DNA from: Alphaproteobacteria bacterium
GTDB taxonomy: Bacteria; Pseudomonadota; Alphaproteobacteria; Sphingomonadales; Sphingomonadaceae
Assembly (NCBI GenBank): GCA_018970445.1
Contig: JAGWWF010000014.1
Span: 28,143 to 92,142, forward strand
Reading direction: 5' to 3'
Length of the DNA stretch: 64,000 bases
The position numbers and the translations under genes are program-made. The notes beneath the pieces were generated by a model. The model searched no databases, had not been told where the DNA came from, and worked only from the letters and a program-made list of their open reading frames with translations. Shown here in pieces: positions 16,910 through 26,620 of the stretch (position 1 is its first letter; each line of letters starts with the position of its first letter).

Positions 16910-17491
16910 ATGAAGGCCCGCGACCGCGATCGCTGGCTGGCGTGCCTGTATGCGCCCGCCGCCGCGCGGCCCGGCCTGATCGCCCTGATGGCGCTGGATT
17001 GTGAACTGGCGCAGCTGGTGGTGACCACCACCGAGCCGATGCTGGGCGAAATCCGCCTGGCCTGGTGGCGCGAACGGCTGGAGGCGCTGGACAGGGGCGA
17101 GGTGCCGGCGCAACCGCTGCTGGCGGCGCTGGCCGCCCATGCGCTGCCGCAGCTTTCAGGCACCGACCTGGCCGGGCTGGAAGATCGCTGGATCGACATG
17201 CTGGGCCATGATGGCGTGACCGATGCGCATGTGGCCGGCGGCGGCACGCTGTTCGTGCTGGCCGCCCGGCTGCTGGGCGGCGATGCCGGCCATGCCCAGG
17301 CACTGGGCCGGGCCTGGGTGCTGGGGGATGCGGTGGCGGCACGCACGCCGGGGCCGCTGCGGCCGCTCAGGGCGCTGGCGGCGCTGGCGCTGCGTGATGC
17401 GCAGCGGGCGCGCGCCGGGCAGCCGGTGGAACCGCGCGGCAGCCTGGGCCGGCAGTGGCGCATGGCAAAGGCGGTTGCGTTCGGGCGCTGA
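16910..17491 (+). CDS. Squalene/phytoene synthase-like protein (NDUFAF6-like)
   Basis: About 193 residues from the ATG at 16910. Similarity to the family extends upstream to about 16884 (TDLEIIEAE), so the true start may be the in-frame ATG at 16829 inside the VOC gene or a non-canonical codon. YAPAAARPGLIALMALD and EIRLAWWRERLEAL match the trans-isoprenyl diphosphate synthase fold. The Asp-rich DxxxD motifs needed for squalene synthesis are not seen. Such degenerate homologues include the mitochondrial complex I assembly factor NDUFAF6, and the complex I genes lie about 2 kb away. A complex I assembly role is inferred. Confidence 0.7.
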   Translation: MKARDRDRWLACLYAPAAARPGLIALMALDCELAQLVVTTTEPMLGEIRLAWWRERLEALDRGEVPAQPLLAALAAHALPQLSGTDLAGLEDRWIDMLGHDGVTDAHVAGGGTLFVLAARLLGGDAGHAQALGRAWVLGDAVAARTPGPLRPLRALAALALRDAQRARAGQPVEPRGSLGRQWRMAKAVAFGR

Positions 17492-17539
17492 GCCGGTCTA
17501 GCCTTGCGCCACAGGGTCTGGTGTGCGGGAGCGTGGGTG

Positions 17540-18004
17540 ATGCGCCGGATCCTGGGGTTTGTGGTGGCGTTGGCCGGCCTGCTGGCCGCCGGAGCGATCC
17601 TGTGGCGGGCACCGCCCGTCACGCAGCCGGCCGCGGCGCTGGCGGTGGCCGATGCCGATGCCGCCGGCCAGGCCGCCGATGCACCGCCGCCCGATGAGGC
17701 CCCTGCCGCACCGATGAGCGCGGCCCAGCGCGAGGCGCGGCGGCTGGCCCGCTATGACAGGGATGATGATGGCGCGGTGAACCGGGCCGAATTTCTGGCC
17801 AACCGCCAGAAGGCGTTCGTGAAGGCCGATCGCAACCGCGACGGCCGGCTGGATTTCGAGGAATATGCGGTCGCCACCGCCACCAAATTCACCCGCGCCG
17901 ACCGCAACGCCGATGGCCGGTTGAGCGCGACGGAATTTGCGACCACGGCGGTGAAGCGCAAGCCGAAGGCCGCCTGCGTGTGCCCGGTGGCGGAAGCGGA
18001 GTGA
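17540..18004 (+). CDS. EF-hand calcium-binding protein, membrane-anchored or exported
   Basis: 154 residues. An N-terminal hydrophobic segment (ILGFVVALAGLLAAGAILW) serves as anchor or uncleaved signal and is followed by an Ala/Pro linker. Three EF-hand loops follow: DRDDDGAVNRAEF, DRNRDGRLDFEEY and DRNADGRLSATEF. Their acidic residues lie at the positions expected for calcium coordination. The protein probably sits in the periplasm. The role is unknown. An in-frame TTG at 17504 is less likely than the ATG at 17540. Confidence 0.85.
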   Translation: MRRILGFVVALAGLLAAGAILWRAPPVTQPAAALAVADADAAGQAADAPPPDEAPAAPMSAAQREARRLARYDRDDDGAVNRAEFLANRQKAFVKADRNRDGRLDFEEYAVATATKFTRADRNADGRLSATEFATTAVKRKPKAACVCPVAEAE

Positions 18005-18005
18005 A

Positions 18006-18113
18006 AATCCTTCCCCAGCGGGGGAGGTGCCCGCAAGGCGCAACGGGGGGCGAGGATCGCGCTTGGCCGCCCCCTCCGCCCTGCGGGCACCTCCCCCAGA
18101 GGGGGAGGATTTG
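18006..18113. repeat. Long inverted repeat of a dispersed intergenic element
   Basis: Two arms of about 45 bp (18006-18052 and 18069-18113) are near-perfect inverted copies sharing AATCC...GGGGGAGGTGCCCGC. They fill the space between the convergent EF-hand and trmFO genes. A single-arm copy of the same element lies at 33104-33150, again between convergent genes. It resembles the GC-rich REP-like intergenic elements common in alphaproteobacteria and may act as a two-way terminator or mRNA stabiliser. No T-tract is present. Confidence 0.75.
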
Positions 18114-18118
18114 CAACG

Positions 18119-19441
18119 TCAGGCCACGCGCATCCAGTCGGCCAGATCGGCGCGGGCGCGGGCGACCAGGGCGGGCTTGCGCTGATCCTTCTTCGGCGGC
18201 GGCGACAGCGGCGGGAACAGGCCGAAGTTGACGTTCATCGGCTGGAATGTATCGGCATTGGCGCCGCCGGTGATGTGTGACAGCAGCGCCCCCAGCGCCG
18301 TGGTGGCCGGCGGCGGCACCGGCGCGCGCCCCTGGCGTTCGGCGATGATGAAGCGCGCCGCCATCAGGCCAACGGCGGCGGATTCGACATAGCCCTCGCA
18401 GCCGGTGATCTGCCCGGCAAAACGCACATTGGTCATGGCGTTCAGCCGCAGGGTTGCATCCAGCAGGCGCGGCGCGTTGATGAAGGTGTTGCGGTGCAGG
18501 CCGCCCAGCCGCGCGAACTGGGCGTTTTCCAGGCCGGGAATGGTGCGCAGCACCCGCACCTGTTCGGCATGTTTCATCTTGGTCTGGAACCCCACCATGT
18601 TCCACAGCGTGCCTAGGGCATTGTCCTGCCGCAGTTGCACCACCGCCCAGGCCCGGCGGCCGGTGGCGGGGTTGGTGAGGCCCACCGGCTTCATCGGGCC
18701 AAAGCGCGGCGTGTCGCGGCCGCGCTGCGCCATCACCTCGATCGGCATGCAGCCATCGAAATAGGGGGTGTTGGCCTCCCACTCCTTGAAACTGGTCTTT
18801 TCGGCGGCCAGCAGCGCATCGATGAAGGCTTCATATTGGGCCTTGTCCATCGGGCAGTTGAGATAGTCTTTCGCTCCGCCCTTGTCCCAGCGGCTCTGGA
18901 ACCAGGCGGTTTCCAGATTGATCGAATCGAAATGGATCACCGGGGCGATGGCATCGAAAAAGGCCAGCCCGTCCTCGCCGGTGAGGCTGCGGATCGCCTC
19001 GGCCAGCGGCGGCGCGGTGAGCGGCCCGGTGGCGATGATCGTGTGGCCCCAATCGGCCGGCGGCAGGCCGGGCACCAGCTCGCGCACGATGCTGACCAGG
19101 GGGTGCGCCAGCAGGGCGGCGGTGACACCATCGGAAAACTGGTCGCGATCAACGGCCAGCGCCGATCCGGCCGGCACGCGCGCCGCATCGGCCTGGGCCA
19201 TGATGATGCTGGAAAGCGCGCGCATTTCCTGGTGGATCAGGCCAACGGCATTGTTGTCGGCATCGTCGCTGCGAAAGCTGTTGGAACAGACGAGTTCGGC
19301 CAGGCCATCGGTCTTGTGGGCTTCGGTGGCGTGCGGCCCGCGCATTTCGTGGATGACCACGGGGATGCCGGCGCTGGCCAGCTGCCAGGCGGCTTCGGAT
19401 CCGGCGAGACCGCCACCAATGATATGCACAGGGTTGATCAT
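18119..19441 (-). CDS. trmFO: Methylenetetrahydrofolate-tRNA-(uracil-5-)-methyltransferase
   Basis: 440 residues. The FAD-binding motif is [17 protein letters not shown] at the N-terminus. Diagnostic TrmFO stretches follow: [34 protein letters not shown] and [17 protein letters not shown]. It makes 5-methyluridine at position 54 of tRNA using methylene-tetrahydrofolate and FAD, found in many bacteria that lack TrmA. The length is normal. It is divergent from nuoG across 255 bp. Confidence 0.95.
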   Translation of the reverse strand: MINPVHIIGGGLAGSEAAWQLASAGIPVVIHEMRGPHATEAHKTDGLAELVCSNSFRSDDADNNAVGLIHQEMRALSSIIMAQADAARVPAGSALAVDRDQFSDGVTAALLAHPLVSIVRELVPGLPPADWGHTIIATGPLTAPPLAEAIRSLTGEDGLAFFDAIAPVIHFDSINLETAWFQSRWDKGGAKDYLNCPMDKAQYEAFIDALLAAEKTSFKEWEANTPYFDGCMPIEVMAQRGRDTPRFGPMKPVGLTNPATGRRAWAVVQLRQDNALGTLWNMVGFQTKMKHAEQVRVLRTIPGLENAQFARLGGLHRNTFINAPRLLDATLRLNAMTNVRFAGQITGCEGYVESAAVGLMAARFIIAERQGRAPVPPPATTALGALLSHITGGANADTFQPMNVNFGLFPPLSPPPKKDQRKPALVARARADLADWMRVA

Positions 19442-19696
19442 TTGCGCGCTATAGGCTTGAAAGGTCAGGCTTCCAAGCGTGTGGCCCGATCTGCCGCAGT
19501 GCGGGAAGCGGTTCAAACACCCCGGAAAAATACGAAAGCGCGGCAGAATGTCGCTCTTTGGCCTTCCCATGCCGGAAGGGCGCCGCTATACCCAAGCCGG
19601 CCTGTCGCCTTTCGGCGGGCCGTCCAACTGGAAGAGTTTTTATGCACGTGCGGCCAGCCAGCGGCCGGGCCAGACCGGCTTGGCAGGATTGACCCC

Positions 19697-21709
19697 ATGC
19701 CGAAACTGACGGTCGATGGAATCGAAGTGGAGGTGCCGGGCGGCGCCACCGTGTTGCAGGCCTGTGAAGCGGCCGGCGCGGAAATTCCGCGCTTTTGCTA
19801 TCACGAGCGGCTGTCGATTGCCGGCAACTGCCGCATGTGCCTGGTGGAAATGGAAAAATCGCCCAAGCCCGTGGCCAGCTGCGCCATGCCGGCGGCCGAT
19901 GGCCAGGTGATCCACACCAGATCGGAAAAGGTGAAGAAGGCCCGCGAGGGGGTGATGGAGTTTCTGCTCATCAACCACCCGCTGGATTGCCCGATCTGCG
20001 ATCAGGGCGGCGAATGCGATCTGCAGGATCAGGCCATGGCCTATGGCCGGGGCGCCAACCGCTATGAGGAGAACAAGCGGGCGGTGACCGAGAAATACAT
20101 GGGTCCGCTGATCAAGACGGTGATGACCCGCTGCATCCACTGCACCCGCTGCGTGCGCTTTGCCGAGGAAGTGGCCGGCGTGGAGGAGATTGGCGCCATC
20201 GGCCGGGGCGAATCGATGCAGATCACCAGCTATCTGGAAAAGGCCGTCACGTCTGAAGTGTCGGGCAATGTGATCGATCTGTGCCCGGTGGGCGCGCTGA
20301 CGTCCAAGCCTTATGCCTTCCAGGCGCGGCCGTGGGAGCTGAAGAAGACTGATTCGATCGACGTGATGGATGCCATCGGCAGCAACATCGTGGTGGGCAG
20401 CCGCGCCGCCGCCGTGCTGCGGGTGACGCCGCGCATCAACGACGAGGTGAACGAGGAGTGGCTGGCCGACAAGAGCCGCTTTGCCATTGATGGCCTGGCG
20501 GAGCGCCGGCTCGATAGCCCGTGGGTGCGGGTGGGCGGCAAGCTGCAAAAGGCGACATGGGCCGAAGCCTTTGCTGCCATTGCCGCCGGGCTGAAAGGCC
20601 TGTCTGGCGATCAGATTGCCGGCGTGGTGGGCGATCTGTGCGCGGTTGAAGACATGGTGGCGTTCAGGGATCTGCTGGGCCAATTGGGCGCGACGCGGAT
20701 CGAGTGCCGGCAGGATGGCGCGCTGTTCGATGCGGGCGAACCGGCAGGCTGGCTGTTCGGCACGGGCCTTGCGGCGGCCGAAACCGCCGATGCGATTCTG
20801 CTGGTGGGCACCAATCCGCGCCACGAGGCGGCGCTGCTGAACGTGCGGTTGCGCAAGGCGGTGAAGAAGGGCGGGGCCAGGGCCTTTGCCATCGGGCCGG
20901 CGGTTGATCTGTCGTTCCCGATCACCCAGTTGGGCGATGATGCGGCGCTGTTGACCAACTTGCCCGCAGCCGTGGTTGACGCCTTTGCCAACGCAAAGCG
21001 GCCGATGATCCTGGTGGGCATGGGCGCGCTGAAGACGCCGGGCCTTTATGCGGCGGCGCGCAGCGCGGCGGCACGGCTGAACGTGGTGCGCGATGGCTGG
21101 AATGGCTTCAACCTGGTGCACACGGCCGCCGCGCGCGCCGGGGCGCTGCGCCTGGGGCTGGCCGTGGATGGCGGCATCAACGTGCTGTTGGGCGATGCGG
21201 GCGTGAAGGCGCTGTTCCTGCTGGGCGCGGATGAAGTGACTGTGCAGAGCGGGCGCTTCACCGTCTATATCGGCACCCACGGCGATCGCGGTGTGGCCCA
21301 TGCCGATGTGATCCTGCCGGCGGCGGCCTACACCGAAAAGGCCGGCACCTATGTGAACATGGAAGGCCGGGTGCAGCGGGCGCTGAAGGCCACGCAGCCG
21401 CCGGGCGACGCGCGGGAGGACTGGACGATCCTGCGCGCCCTGTCCTCCGTGCTGGGCGTGAAGCTGCCCTATGATGATCTGGTCGCCCTGCGGGGGCGCA
21501 TCGCGGCTGAGTGGCCCGATCTGGGCCGCGATGGCCTGATCGGCCGTGCCGCAGCACTGGCCGATGTGGCCGCAGCGCCGGTGGCAGGGCCGCTCAGCCA
21601 CGCCTGCAGCAATTACCAGCTGACCAACCCGATCGCGCGGGCCAGCGCCACCATGGCGGCCTGCGTGTCGTCCCTGCTGGCCCCGGACAGCCGGGAGGCG
21701 GCGGAATGA
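19697..21709 (+). CDS. nuoG: NADH-quinone oxidoreductase subunit G
   Basis: 670 residues. [2Fe-2S] ligands are Cys34, 45, 48 and 62. The His-Cys3 [4Fe-4S] ligands are His94, Cys98, 101 and 107. A further [4Fe-4S] set is Cys146, 149, 152 and 196. A molybdopterin-oxidoreductase-like domain follows. It passes electrons through the peripheral arm of complex I. It is the first nuo gene here: nuoA-F are not upstream, where the divergent trmFO lies instead. The next gene overlaps by ATGA. The 255-bp leader (19442-19696) must hold the promoter; a 53-codon open frame there (from 19548) is not convincing. Confidence 0.96.
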   Translation: MPKLTVDGIEVEVPGGATVLQACEAAGAEIPRFCYHERLSIAGNCRMCLVEMEKSPKPVASCAMPAADGQVIHTRSEKVKKAREGVMEFLLINHPLDCPICDQGGECDLQDQAMAYGRGANRYEENKRAVTEKYMGPLIKTVMTRCIHCTRCVRFAEEVAGVEEIGAIGRGESMQITSYLEKAVTSEVSGNVIDLCPVGALTSKPYAFQARPWELKKTDSIDVMDAIGSNIVVGSRAAAVLRVTPRINDEVNEEWLADKSRFAIDGLAERRLDSPWVRVGGKLQKATWAEAFAAIAAGLKGLSGDQIAGVVGDLCAVEDMVAFRDLLGQLGATRIECRQDGALFDAGEPAGWLFGTGLAAAETADAILLVGTNPRHEAALLNVRLRKAVKKGGARAFAIGPAVDLSFPITQLGDDAALLTNLPAAVVDAFANAKRPMILVGMGALKTPGLYAAARSAAARLNVVRDGWNGFNLVHTAAARAGALRLGLAVDGGINVLLGDAGVKALFLLGADEVTVQSGRFTVYIGTHGDRGVAHADVILPAAAYTEKAGTYVNMEGRVQRALKATQPPGDAREDWTILRALSSVLGVKLPYDDLVALRGRIAAEWPDLGRDGLIGRAAALADVAAAPVAGPLSHACSNYQLTNPIARASATMAACVSSLLAPDSREAAE

Positions 21710-22767
21710 CCTATACTGGCTGGTTCATCGAACAGTTCGGCGCAGGGCCGGGCTGGTTCCTCGCCAATCTCACCCTGATCCTGGCCATCGCCTTTCCGGT
21801 GATGGTGGGCGTGGCGCTGGCGGTCTATGCCGATCGCAAGATCTGGGCGGCGATGCAGATGCGGCGCGGCCCCAACGTGGTTGGCCCGTTCGGCATCTTG
21901 CAGACCTTTGCCGATGCGGCGAAGCTGTTCCTGAAGGAAACCATCATCCCGGCCGGCGCCTCCACCGGCGTGTTCCTGCTGGCGCCGATGATCAGCTTCA
22001 CCCTGGCGCTGGTGGTGTGGGCGGTGATGCCCTTCGATGCCGGGCTGGTGCTGGCCGATCTCAACGTCGGCCTGCTCTACATCTTCGCCGTCTCCTCGAT
22101 GGGCGTCTATGGCATCATCATGTCGGGCTGGGCGTCCAACTCCAAATATGCGTTTCTGGGCGGCCTGCGCTCGGCCGCGCAGATGGTGAGTTACGAAGTC
22201 TCGATGGGTTTCATCCTGGTCGCGGTGATGCTCCATGCCCAGAGCCTCAACCTGTCGGACATCGTGCTGGCACAGAAGGGCAATGTGCTGGGCGTGCTGA
22301 ACGGCAACATCTTCAATCCGTTGCTGTTCCCGATGGCCATCATGTTCTTCATCACCGCGCTGGCCGAAACCAACCGGCCGCCGTTCGATCTGCCCGAAGC
22401 CGAAGCCGAGCTGGTGGCGGGCTACCAGGTCGAATATTCGAGCATGTCCTTCGCGCTCTTCTTCCTGGGCGAATATGCCAACATCCTCTTCATGTGCGCG
22501 CTGATCCCTACCCTGTTCATGGGGGGATGGCTGCCGCCGCTCGATCTGCCATTCCTGTATGCCATTCCGGGCTTTGTCTGGTTCCTGGGCAAGATGGGGT
22601 TCGTCTTCTTCCTGTTCGCCTGGGTGAAGGCGACCGTGCCGCGTTACCGTTACGACCAGCTGATGCGGCTGGGCTGGAAGGTGTTCCTGCCGCTGTCGCT
22701 GTTCTGGGTGGTGGTCGTGTCGGGCTGGCTGATGTTCACCGGGCATTTTGCGGGCGCGCCGGCATGA
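21706..22767 (+). CDS. nuoH: NADH-quinone oxidoreductase subunit H
   Basis: 353 residues with eight or so membrane helices. Conserved NuoH stretches are [20 protein letters not shown] near the start, [20 protein letters not shown], and [20 protein letters not shown] in the quinone-chamber loop. NuoH forms much of the quinone-binding channel joining the peripheral and membrane arms. It overlaps nuoG (ATGA) and the unknown gene that follows (ATGA), an arrangement that implies translational coupling through the junction. Confidence 0.97.
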   Translation: MTYTGWFIEQFGAGPGWFLANLTLILAIAFPVMVGVALAVYADRKIWAAMQMRRGPNVVGPFGILQTFADAAKLFLKETIIPAGASTGVFLLAPMISFTLALVVWAVMPFDAGLVLADLNVGLLYIFAVSSMGVYGIIMSGWASNSKYAFLGGLRSAAQMVSYEVSMGFILVAVMLHAQSLNLSDIVLAQKGNVLGVLNGNIFNPLLFPMAIMFFITALAETNRPPFDLPEAEAELVAGYQVEYSSMSFALFFLGEYANILFMCALIPTLFMGGWLPPLDLPFLYAIPGFVWFLGKMGFVFFLFAWVKATVPRYRYDQLMRLGWKVFLPLSLFWVVVVSGWLMFTGHFAGAPA

Positions 22768-23207
22768 TGCTGCTGATCGCCCTTGCCGCGCAGATGATGG
22801 CCACCACGCCGCCGCCGGCGCGCAACCGGGTGGCGGCCACCGGCTTTGCCTGTGATTTCACCCTGCCCGGCGGCGCCGGTTTCACCGTGGCGGGCGTGGT
22901 GCCGGCCTTCCTGCCCGGCCGCGATCCCAATGCGCAGCAGGGCATGGCGCTGGCGGTTGCCGGCATGGCCGAACTGGCCGGGCGCGGCAGTGCCAGCGTG
23001 GCCAGCGATTCCGGCGGGGAATTTCGCGATTATCAGATCAGCCTGTCGCGCGGGGAGGCGATGTATGTCGCCAATCTCAAGCTGCGCGCCGGTTCGGGGG
23101 GCATTGCCTGGATGACCCGCTATGCCCCCACCACGCCGCCCGAAGCCTATCGCTATTTTGCCGCCGGCCATTGCCGGTCCGATTTTGAAGGCAAGCCTGT
23201 TCAATGA
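22764..23207 (+). CDS. Unknown protein encoded inside the nuo operon, between nuoH and nuoI
   Basis: 147 residues, not a recognised complex I subunit. The N-terminus [18 protein letters not shown] could be a short signal peptide. The rest is soluble-looking and beta-rich, with [20 protein letters not shown] in the middle and [15 protein letters not shown] at the end, giving two cysteines (about 29 and 137) that could pair in the periplasm. Its ATG overlaps the nuoH stop and its stop overlaps the nuoI ATG, so it is built into the operon. Codon usage looks like that of its neighbours. It may be a lineage-specific accessory or assembly protein. I do not recognise a family. Confidence 0.75.
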   Translation: MMLLIALAAQMMATTPPPARNRVAATGFACDFTLPGGAGFTVAGVVPAFLPGRDPNAQQGMALAVAGMAELAGRGSASVASDSGGEFRDYQISLSRGEAMYVANLKLRAGSGGIAWMTRYAPTTPPEAYRYFAAGHCRSDFEGKPVQ

Positions 23208-23692
23208 CCGCGCTGCTCCGCTCCGCCAAATCCTTGCTGCTGCTGGAGTTTGTCTCTGGCCTGTGGCTCACCTTGCGCTATGTATTCCGGCCCAAGGCGA
23301 CGCTGAACTATCCCTATGAAAAGGGCCCGGTGTCTCCGCGCTTCCGTGGCGAGCACGCGCTGCGCCGCTATCCCAATGGCGAGGAACGCTGCATCGCCTG
23401 CAAATTGTGCGAAGCCGTGTGCCCGGCGCAGGCCATCACCATCGAGGCCGAACCGCGCGCCGACGGCAGCCGCCGCACCACGCGCTATGACATCGACATG
23501 ACCAAGTGCATCTATTGCGGCCTGTGCCAGGAAGCCTGCCCTGTGGATGCCATTGTCGAAACGCCGAATTTCGAATTCTCGGTCGAGACCCGCGAAGAGC
23601 TGATCTACGACAAGGGCAAATTGCTGGCCAATGGCGAGAAGTGGGAACGCGCCATCGCCAGCAACATCGCTGCCGACGCGGAGTGGCGCTAA
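23204..23692 (+). CDS. nuoI: NADH-quinone oxidoreductase subunit I
   Basis: 162 residues. Two [4Fe-4S] ferredoxin motifs are intact: Cys63, 66, 69 and 73 ([12 protein letters not shown]) and Cys102, 105, 108 and 112 ([12 protein letters not shown]). An amphipathic N-terminal helix ([19 protein letters not shown]) docks the subunit on the membrane arm. It carries clusters N6a and N6b on the way to N2. The ATG overlaps the stop of the unknown gene and its TAA overlaps the nuoJ ATG. Confidence 0.97.
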   Translation: MTALLRSAKSLLLLEFVSGLWLTLRYVFRPKATLNYPYEKGPVSPRFRGEHALRRYPNGEERCIACKLCEAVCPAQAITIEAEPRADGSRRTTRYDIDMTKCIYCGLCQEACPVDAIVETPNFEFSVETREELIYDKGKLLANGEKWERAIASNIAADAEWR

Positions 23693-24303
23693 TGGCCGCC
23701 TTTGCCTTCTATCTGTTCGCCGGCCTGCTGCTGTTGAGCGGCCTGATGGTGATCACCGCGCGCAATCCGGTGCACAGCGTGCTGTGGCTGATCCTGGCCT
23801 TTTTCAACGCGGCAGGCCTGTTCATCCTGCTGGGGGCCGAATTCCTCGCGATGCTGCTGGTCATCGTCTATGTCGGCGCGGTGGCGGTGCTGTTCCTGTT
23901 CGTCGTCATGATGCTGGATATCGATTTCAAGGCCTTGCAGCGCGGGGCCTTGCAGAATCTGCCGCTGGGGCTGTTGGTGTCGGGCGTGATCCTGGCCGAA
24001 GTGCTGCTGGTCGCCAGTGGCTGGACGGCGGCGCCCGGCGTGATCGTGCATGAGGCACTGGCCGGCCCGCCGCCGGGCATGACCAACACGCAGTGGATCG
24101 GCAGCCAGCTGTATACCCGCTATTTCTTCGTCTTTTCCATGTCGGGCCTGATCCTGCTGGCCGCCATGGTGGGGGCGATCGTGCTGACCCATCGCCGCCG
24201 CGTGGGCATCAGGAAGCAGAATATCGCCGCCCAGAATGCGCGCACGCCGGGCGGCACCGTGGCGGTGGGCAAGGCCGGGCTGGGCCAGGGGGTGGAGCTG
24301 TGA
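23692..24303 (+). CDS. nuoJ: NADH-quinone oxidoreductase subunit J
   Basis: 203 residues with five membrane helices. Conserved stretches are [20 protein letters not shown] and [20 protein letters not shown], the latter including the pi-bulge helix of subunit J. The C-terminus carries a Lys/Arg-rich tail ([18 protein letters not shown]). It is part of the proton-pumping membrane arm at the junction with NuoH and NuoK. The ATG starts at the last base of the nuoI stop codon, and the stop overlaps the nuoK GTG. Confidence 0.96.
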   Translation: MAAFAFYLFAGLLLLSGLMVITARNPVHSVLWLILAFFNAAGLFILLGAEFLAMLLVIVYVGAVAVLFLFVVMMLDIDFKALQRGALQNLPLGLLVSGVILAEVLLVASGWTAAPGVIVHEALAGPPPGMTNTQWIGSQLYTRYFFVFSMSGLILLAAMVGAIVLTHRRRVGIRKQNIAAQNARTPGGTVAVGKAGLGQGVEL

Positions 24304-24605
24304 TCGGCCTGTCGCACTATCTCGCCGTGTCGGCGGCGCTGTTCGTGCTGGGCGTGTTCGGGATTTTCCTCAACCGCCGCAACATCATCATCATGTTGAT
24401 GGCGCTGGAACTGATCCTGTTGTCGGTGAACATCAACCTGGTCGCCTTCTCGGCCTTTCTGCACCAGGTGCATGGCCAGATTTTCGCGATGTTCGTGCTG
24501 ACCGTGGCAGCCGGTGAGGCCGCCATCGGCCTGGCCATATTGGTGATCCATTTCCGCAACCGGGGCACGGTGGCGGTGGATCAAGCCGATCTGATGAAGG
24601 GCTGA
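24300..24605 (+). CDS. nuoK: NADH-quinone oxidoreductase subunit K
   Basis: 101 residues, exactly the usual NuoK length, with three membrane helices. The signature [20 protein letters not shown] includes the conserved Glu of the second helix, and a second Glu lies in [13 protein letters not shown]. Both belong to the proton-transfer axis (MrpC-like subunit). Translation starts at a GTG that overlaps the nuoJ TGA. The next gene, nuoL, begins 2 bp after its stop. Confidence 0.96.
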   Translation: MIGLSHYLAVSAALFVLGVFGIFLNRRNIIIMLMALELILLSVNINLVAFSAFLHQVHGQIFAMFVLTVAAGEAAIGLAILVIHFRNRGTVAVDQADLMKG

Positions 24606-24607
24606 GC

Positions 24608-26620
24608 GTGATCACCCTGCTTGTTTTCCTGCCGTTGTTCACCGCGCTGGTTGCCGGGCTGGGCGGCCGCATCATCGGCCACACCGCGGCCAAGGCCCTC
24701 ACCACGGGCGGGCTGTTCGTTTCGGCGGCGCTGGCCTGGACGATCTTCATCGGCTTCTGGCTGAACGATGCCGCCGCCTACACCGTGCCGGTGCTGGACT
24801 GGATCGAAAGCGGCGGCCTTGTCGTCAACTGGGCGCTCAAGGTCGATACGCTCACCGCGGTCATGCTGGTGGTCGTCACCAGCGTCTCGGCGCTCGTCCA
24901 CCTCTACAGCTGGGGTTACATGGCCGAAGACCCGTCGCAGAGCCGGTTCTTTGCCTATCTGTCGCTGTTCACCTTTGCCATGCTGATGCTGGTGACGGCC
25001 GACAATCTGGTGCAGATGTTCTTCGGCTGGGAAGGCGTGGGCCTGGCCTCCTATCTGCTCATCGGCTTCTGGTACACCAAGCCATCGGCCAATGCGGCGG
25101 CGATCAAGGCGTTTGTGGTCAACCGGGTGGGCGATTTCGGTTTTTCGCTGGGTATTTTCGGCACCTTCATGGTGTTTGGCACCGTGTCGCTGGATGCCAT
25201 CCTGGCCGCCGTGCCGCAGCATTCGGGCCAGACGTTCAGCTTCCTCGGCGCGCCTGTCGATGTGATGACCTGCCTGTGCCTGCTGCTGTTCGTCGGCGCC
25301 TGCGGGAAATCGGCGCAACTTGGCCTGCACACCTGGCTGCCGGACGCGATGGAAGGCCCAACCCCGGTTTCGGCCCTGATCCACGCCGCCACCATGGTGA
25401 CGGCGGGCGTGTTCATGGTGTGCCGCCTGTCCCCCATGTTCGAAGCCAGCCCCACCGCGCAGGCCGTGGTGTGCGTGCTGGGCGCGTGCACGGCGCTGTT
25501 CGCCGCCACCGTGGGCATGGTGCAGAACGACATCAAGCGGGTGATCGCCTATTCCACCTGTTCGCAGCTTGGTTACATGTTCTTTGCCGCCGGTGCCGGC
25601 GCCTATGGCGCGGCGATGTTCCACCTGTTCACCCACGCCTTCTTCAAGGCGCTGCTGTTTCTGGGCGCAGGTTCGGTCATCCACGCCATGCATCATGAGC
25701 AGGACATGCGCTTCTATGGGGCCTTGCGTCGCCACATCCCCATCACCTTCTGGATGATGACGATCGGCACGCTGGCGCTGACCGGCTTCTTCTTCACCGC
25801 CGGCTATTATTCCAAGGATGCCATTTTGGAAGCGGCGTTTGCCAGCGGCACGGCCCACGGCAGCTTCGCCTTCTTCGTCGGGGCGCTGGTGGCGGCGCTG
25901 ACCAGCTTCTATTCCTGGCGGCTGGTGTTCCTGACCTTCTTCGGCAAGCCGCGCTGGGCGGGCAGCGAGCATATCAGCCACGCCGCCCATCATGGGCATG
26001 AGGGGGGCGATCATGGCCACGGCGATCATCATGATCATGCACATCATGATGATGGCACGGCCGGCTATCACCCGCATGAAAGCCCGATCACCATGCTGAT
26101 CCCGCTGTTCGTGCTGGGCGCCGGCGCGCTGCTGGCCGGCTATGTCTGGCATGAGTCCTTTGTGGGCGCCGAAGAGGGGGCCGGCTTCTGGCGCGGCAGT
26201 CTGGCGTTTGACACGCATCTGATGCACGCCATGCACGAGGTGCCGGCCTGGGTGGTCTACACGCCGTCGGCCGCCTTCTTCCTGGGCCTGGGCCTGGCCT
26301 GGCATGTGTATCTGAACAAGCCGTCGATCCCGATCTGGTGGCAACGCGAAGTGCCGGGCCTCTACCAGTTCCTGTTGCGCAAATGGTATTTCGACGAGCT
26401 GTATGATGCGATCTTCGTCAAGCCGTCGCTGTTCCTCGGCCGCCTGTTCTGGACCCGCGGTGATCAGCAGACGATCGACCGTTTTGGCCCCAATGGTGCC
26501 GCCGATGTGGTGGTGGCCGGCAGCGGCCTTGCCCGGCGCTTCCAGTCGGGCCTTGTCACCTCTTATGCGCTGGTGATGCTGGTGGGTCTGGCCGCCGCTG
26601 CCGCCTGGATGATGCGCTGA
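24608..26620 (+). CDS. nuoL: NADH-quinone oxidoreductase subunit L
   Basis: 670 residues starting at a GTG. It is an antiporter-like proton channel with about 14-16 helices and the long lateral helix at the C-terminus. Conserved stretches include FFGWEGVGLASYLLIGFWY, TWLPDAMEGPTPVSALIHAA and TCSQLGYMFFAAG. An unusually His/Asp-rich cytoplasmic loop (about 25970-26075, containing HHGHEGGDHGHGDHHDHAHH) splits the later helices; similar loops occur in alphaproteobacterial NuoL and could bind metal. It is followed directly by nuoM, sharing one base. Confidence 0.96.
   Translation: MITLLVFLPLFTALVAGLGGRIIGHTAAKALTTGGLFVSAALAWTIFIGFWLNDAAAYTVPVLDWIESGGLVVNWALKVDTLTAVMLVVVTSVSALVHLYSWGYMAEDPSQSRFFAYLSLFTFAMLMLVTADNLVQMFFGWEGVGLASYLLIGFWYTKPSANAAAIKAFVVNRVGDFGFSLGIFGTFMVFGTVSLDAILAAVPQHSGQTFSFLGAPVDVMTCLCLLLFVGACGKSAQLGLHTWLPDAMEGPTPVSALIHAATMVTAGVFMVCRLSPMFEASPTAQAVVCVLGACTALFAATVGMVQNDIKRVIAYSTCSQLGYMFFAAGAGAYGAAMFHLFTHAFFKALLFLGAGSVIHAMHHEQDMRFYGALRRHIPITFWMMTIGTLALTGFFFTAGYYSKDAILEAAFASGTAHGSFAFFVGALVAALTSFYSWRLVFLTFFGKPRWAGSEHISHAAHHGHEGGDHGHGDHHDHAHHDDGTAGYHPHESPITMLIPLFVLGAGALLAGYVWHESFVGAEEGAGFWRGSLAFDTHLMHAMHEVPAWVVYTPSAAFFLGLGLAWHVYLNKPSIPIWWQREVPGLYQFLLRKWYFDELYDAIFVKPSLFLGRLFWTRGDQQTIDRFGPNGAADVVVAGSGLARRFQSGLVTSYALVMLVGLAAAAAWMMR

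Noticed and set aside
19548..19709. 53-codon rightward frame ahead of nuoG
   Set aside because: Overlaps the nuoG start in another frame, matches nothing I know and lacks a ribosome binding site; treated as leader DNA.
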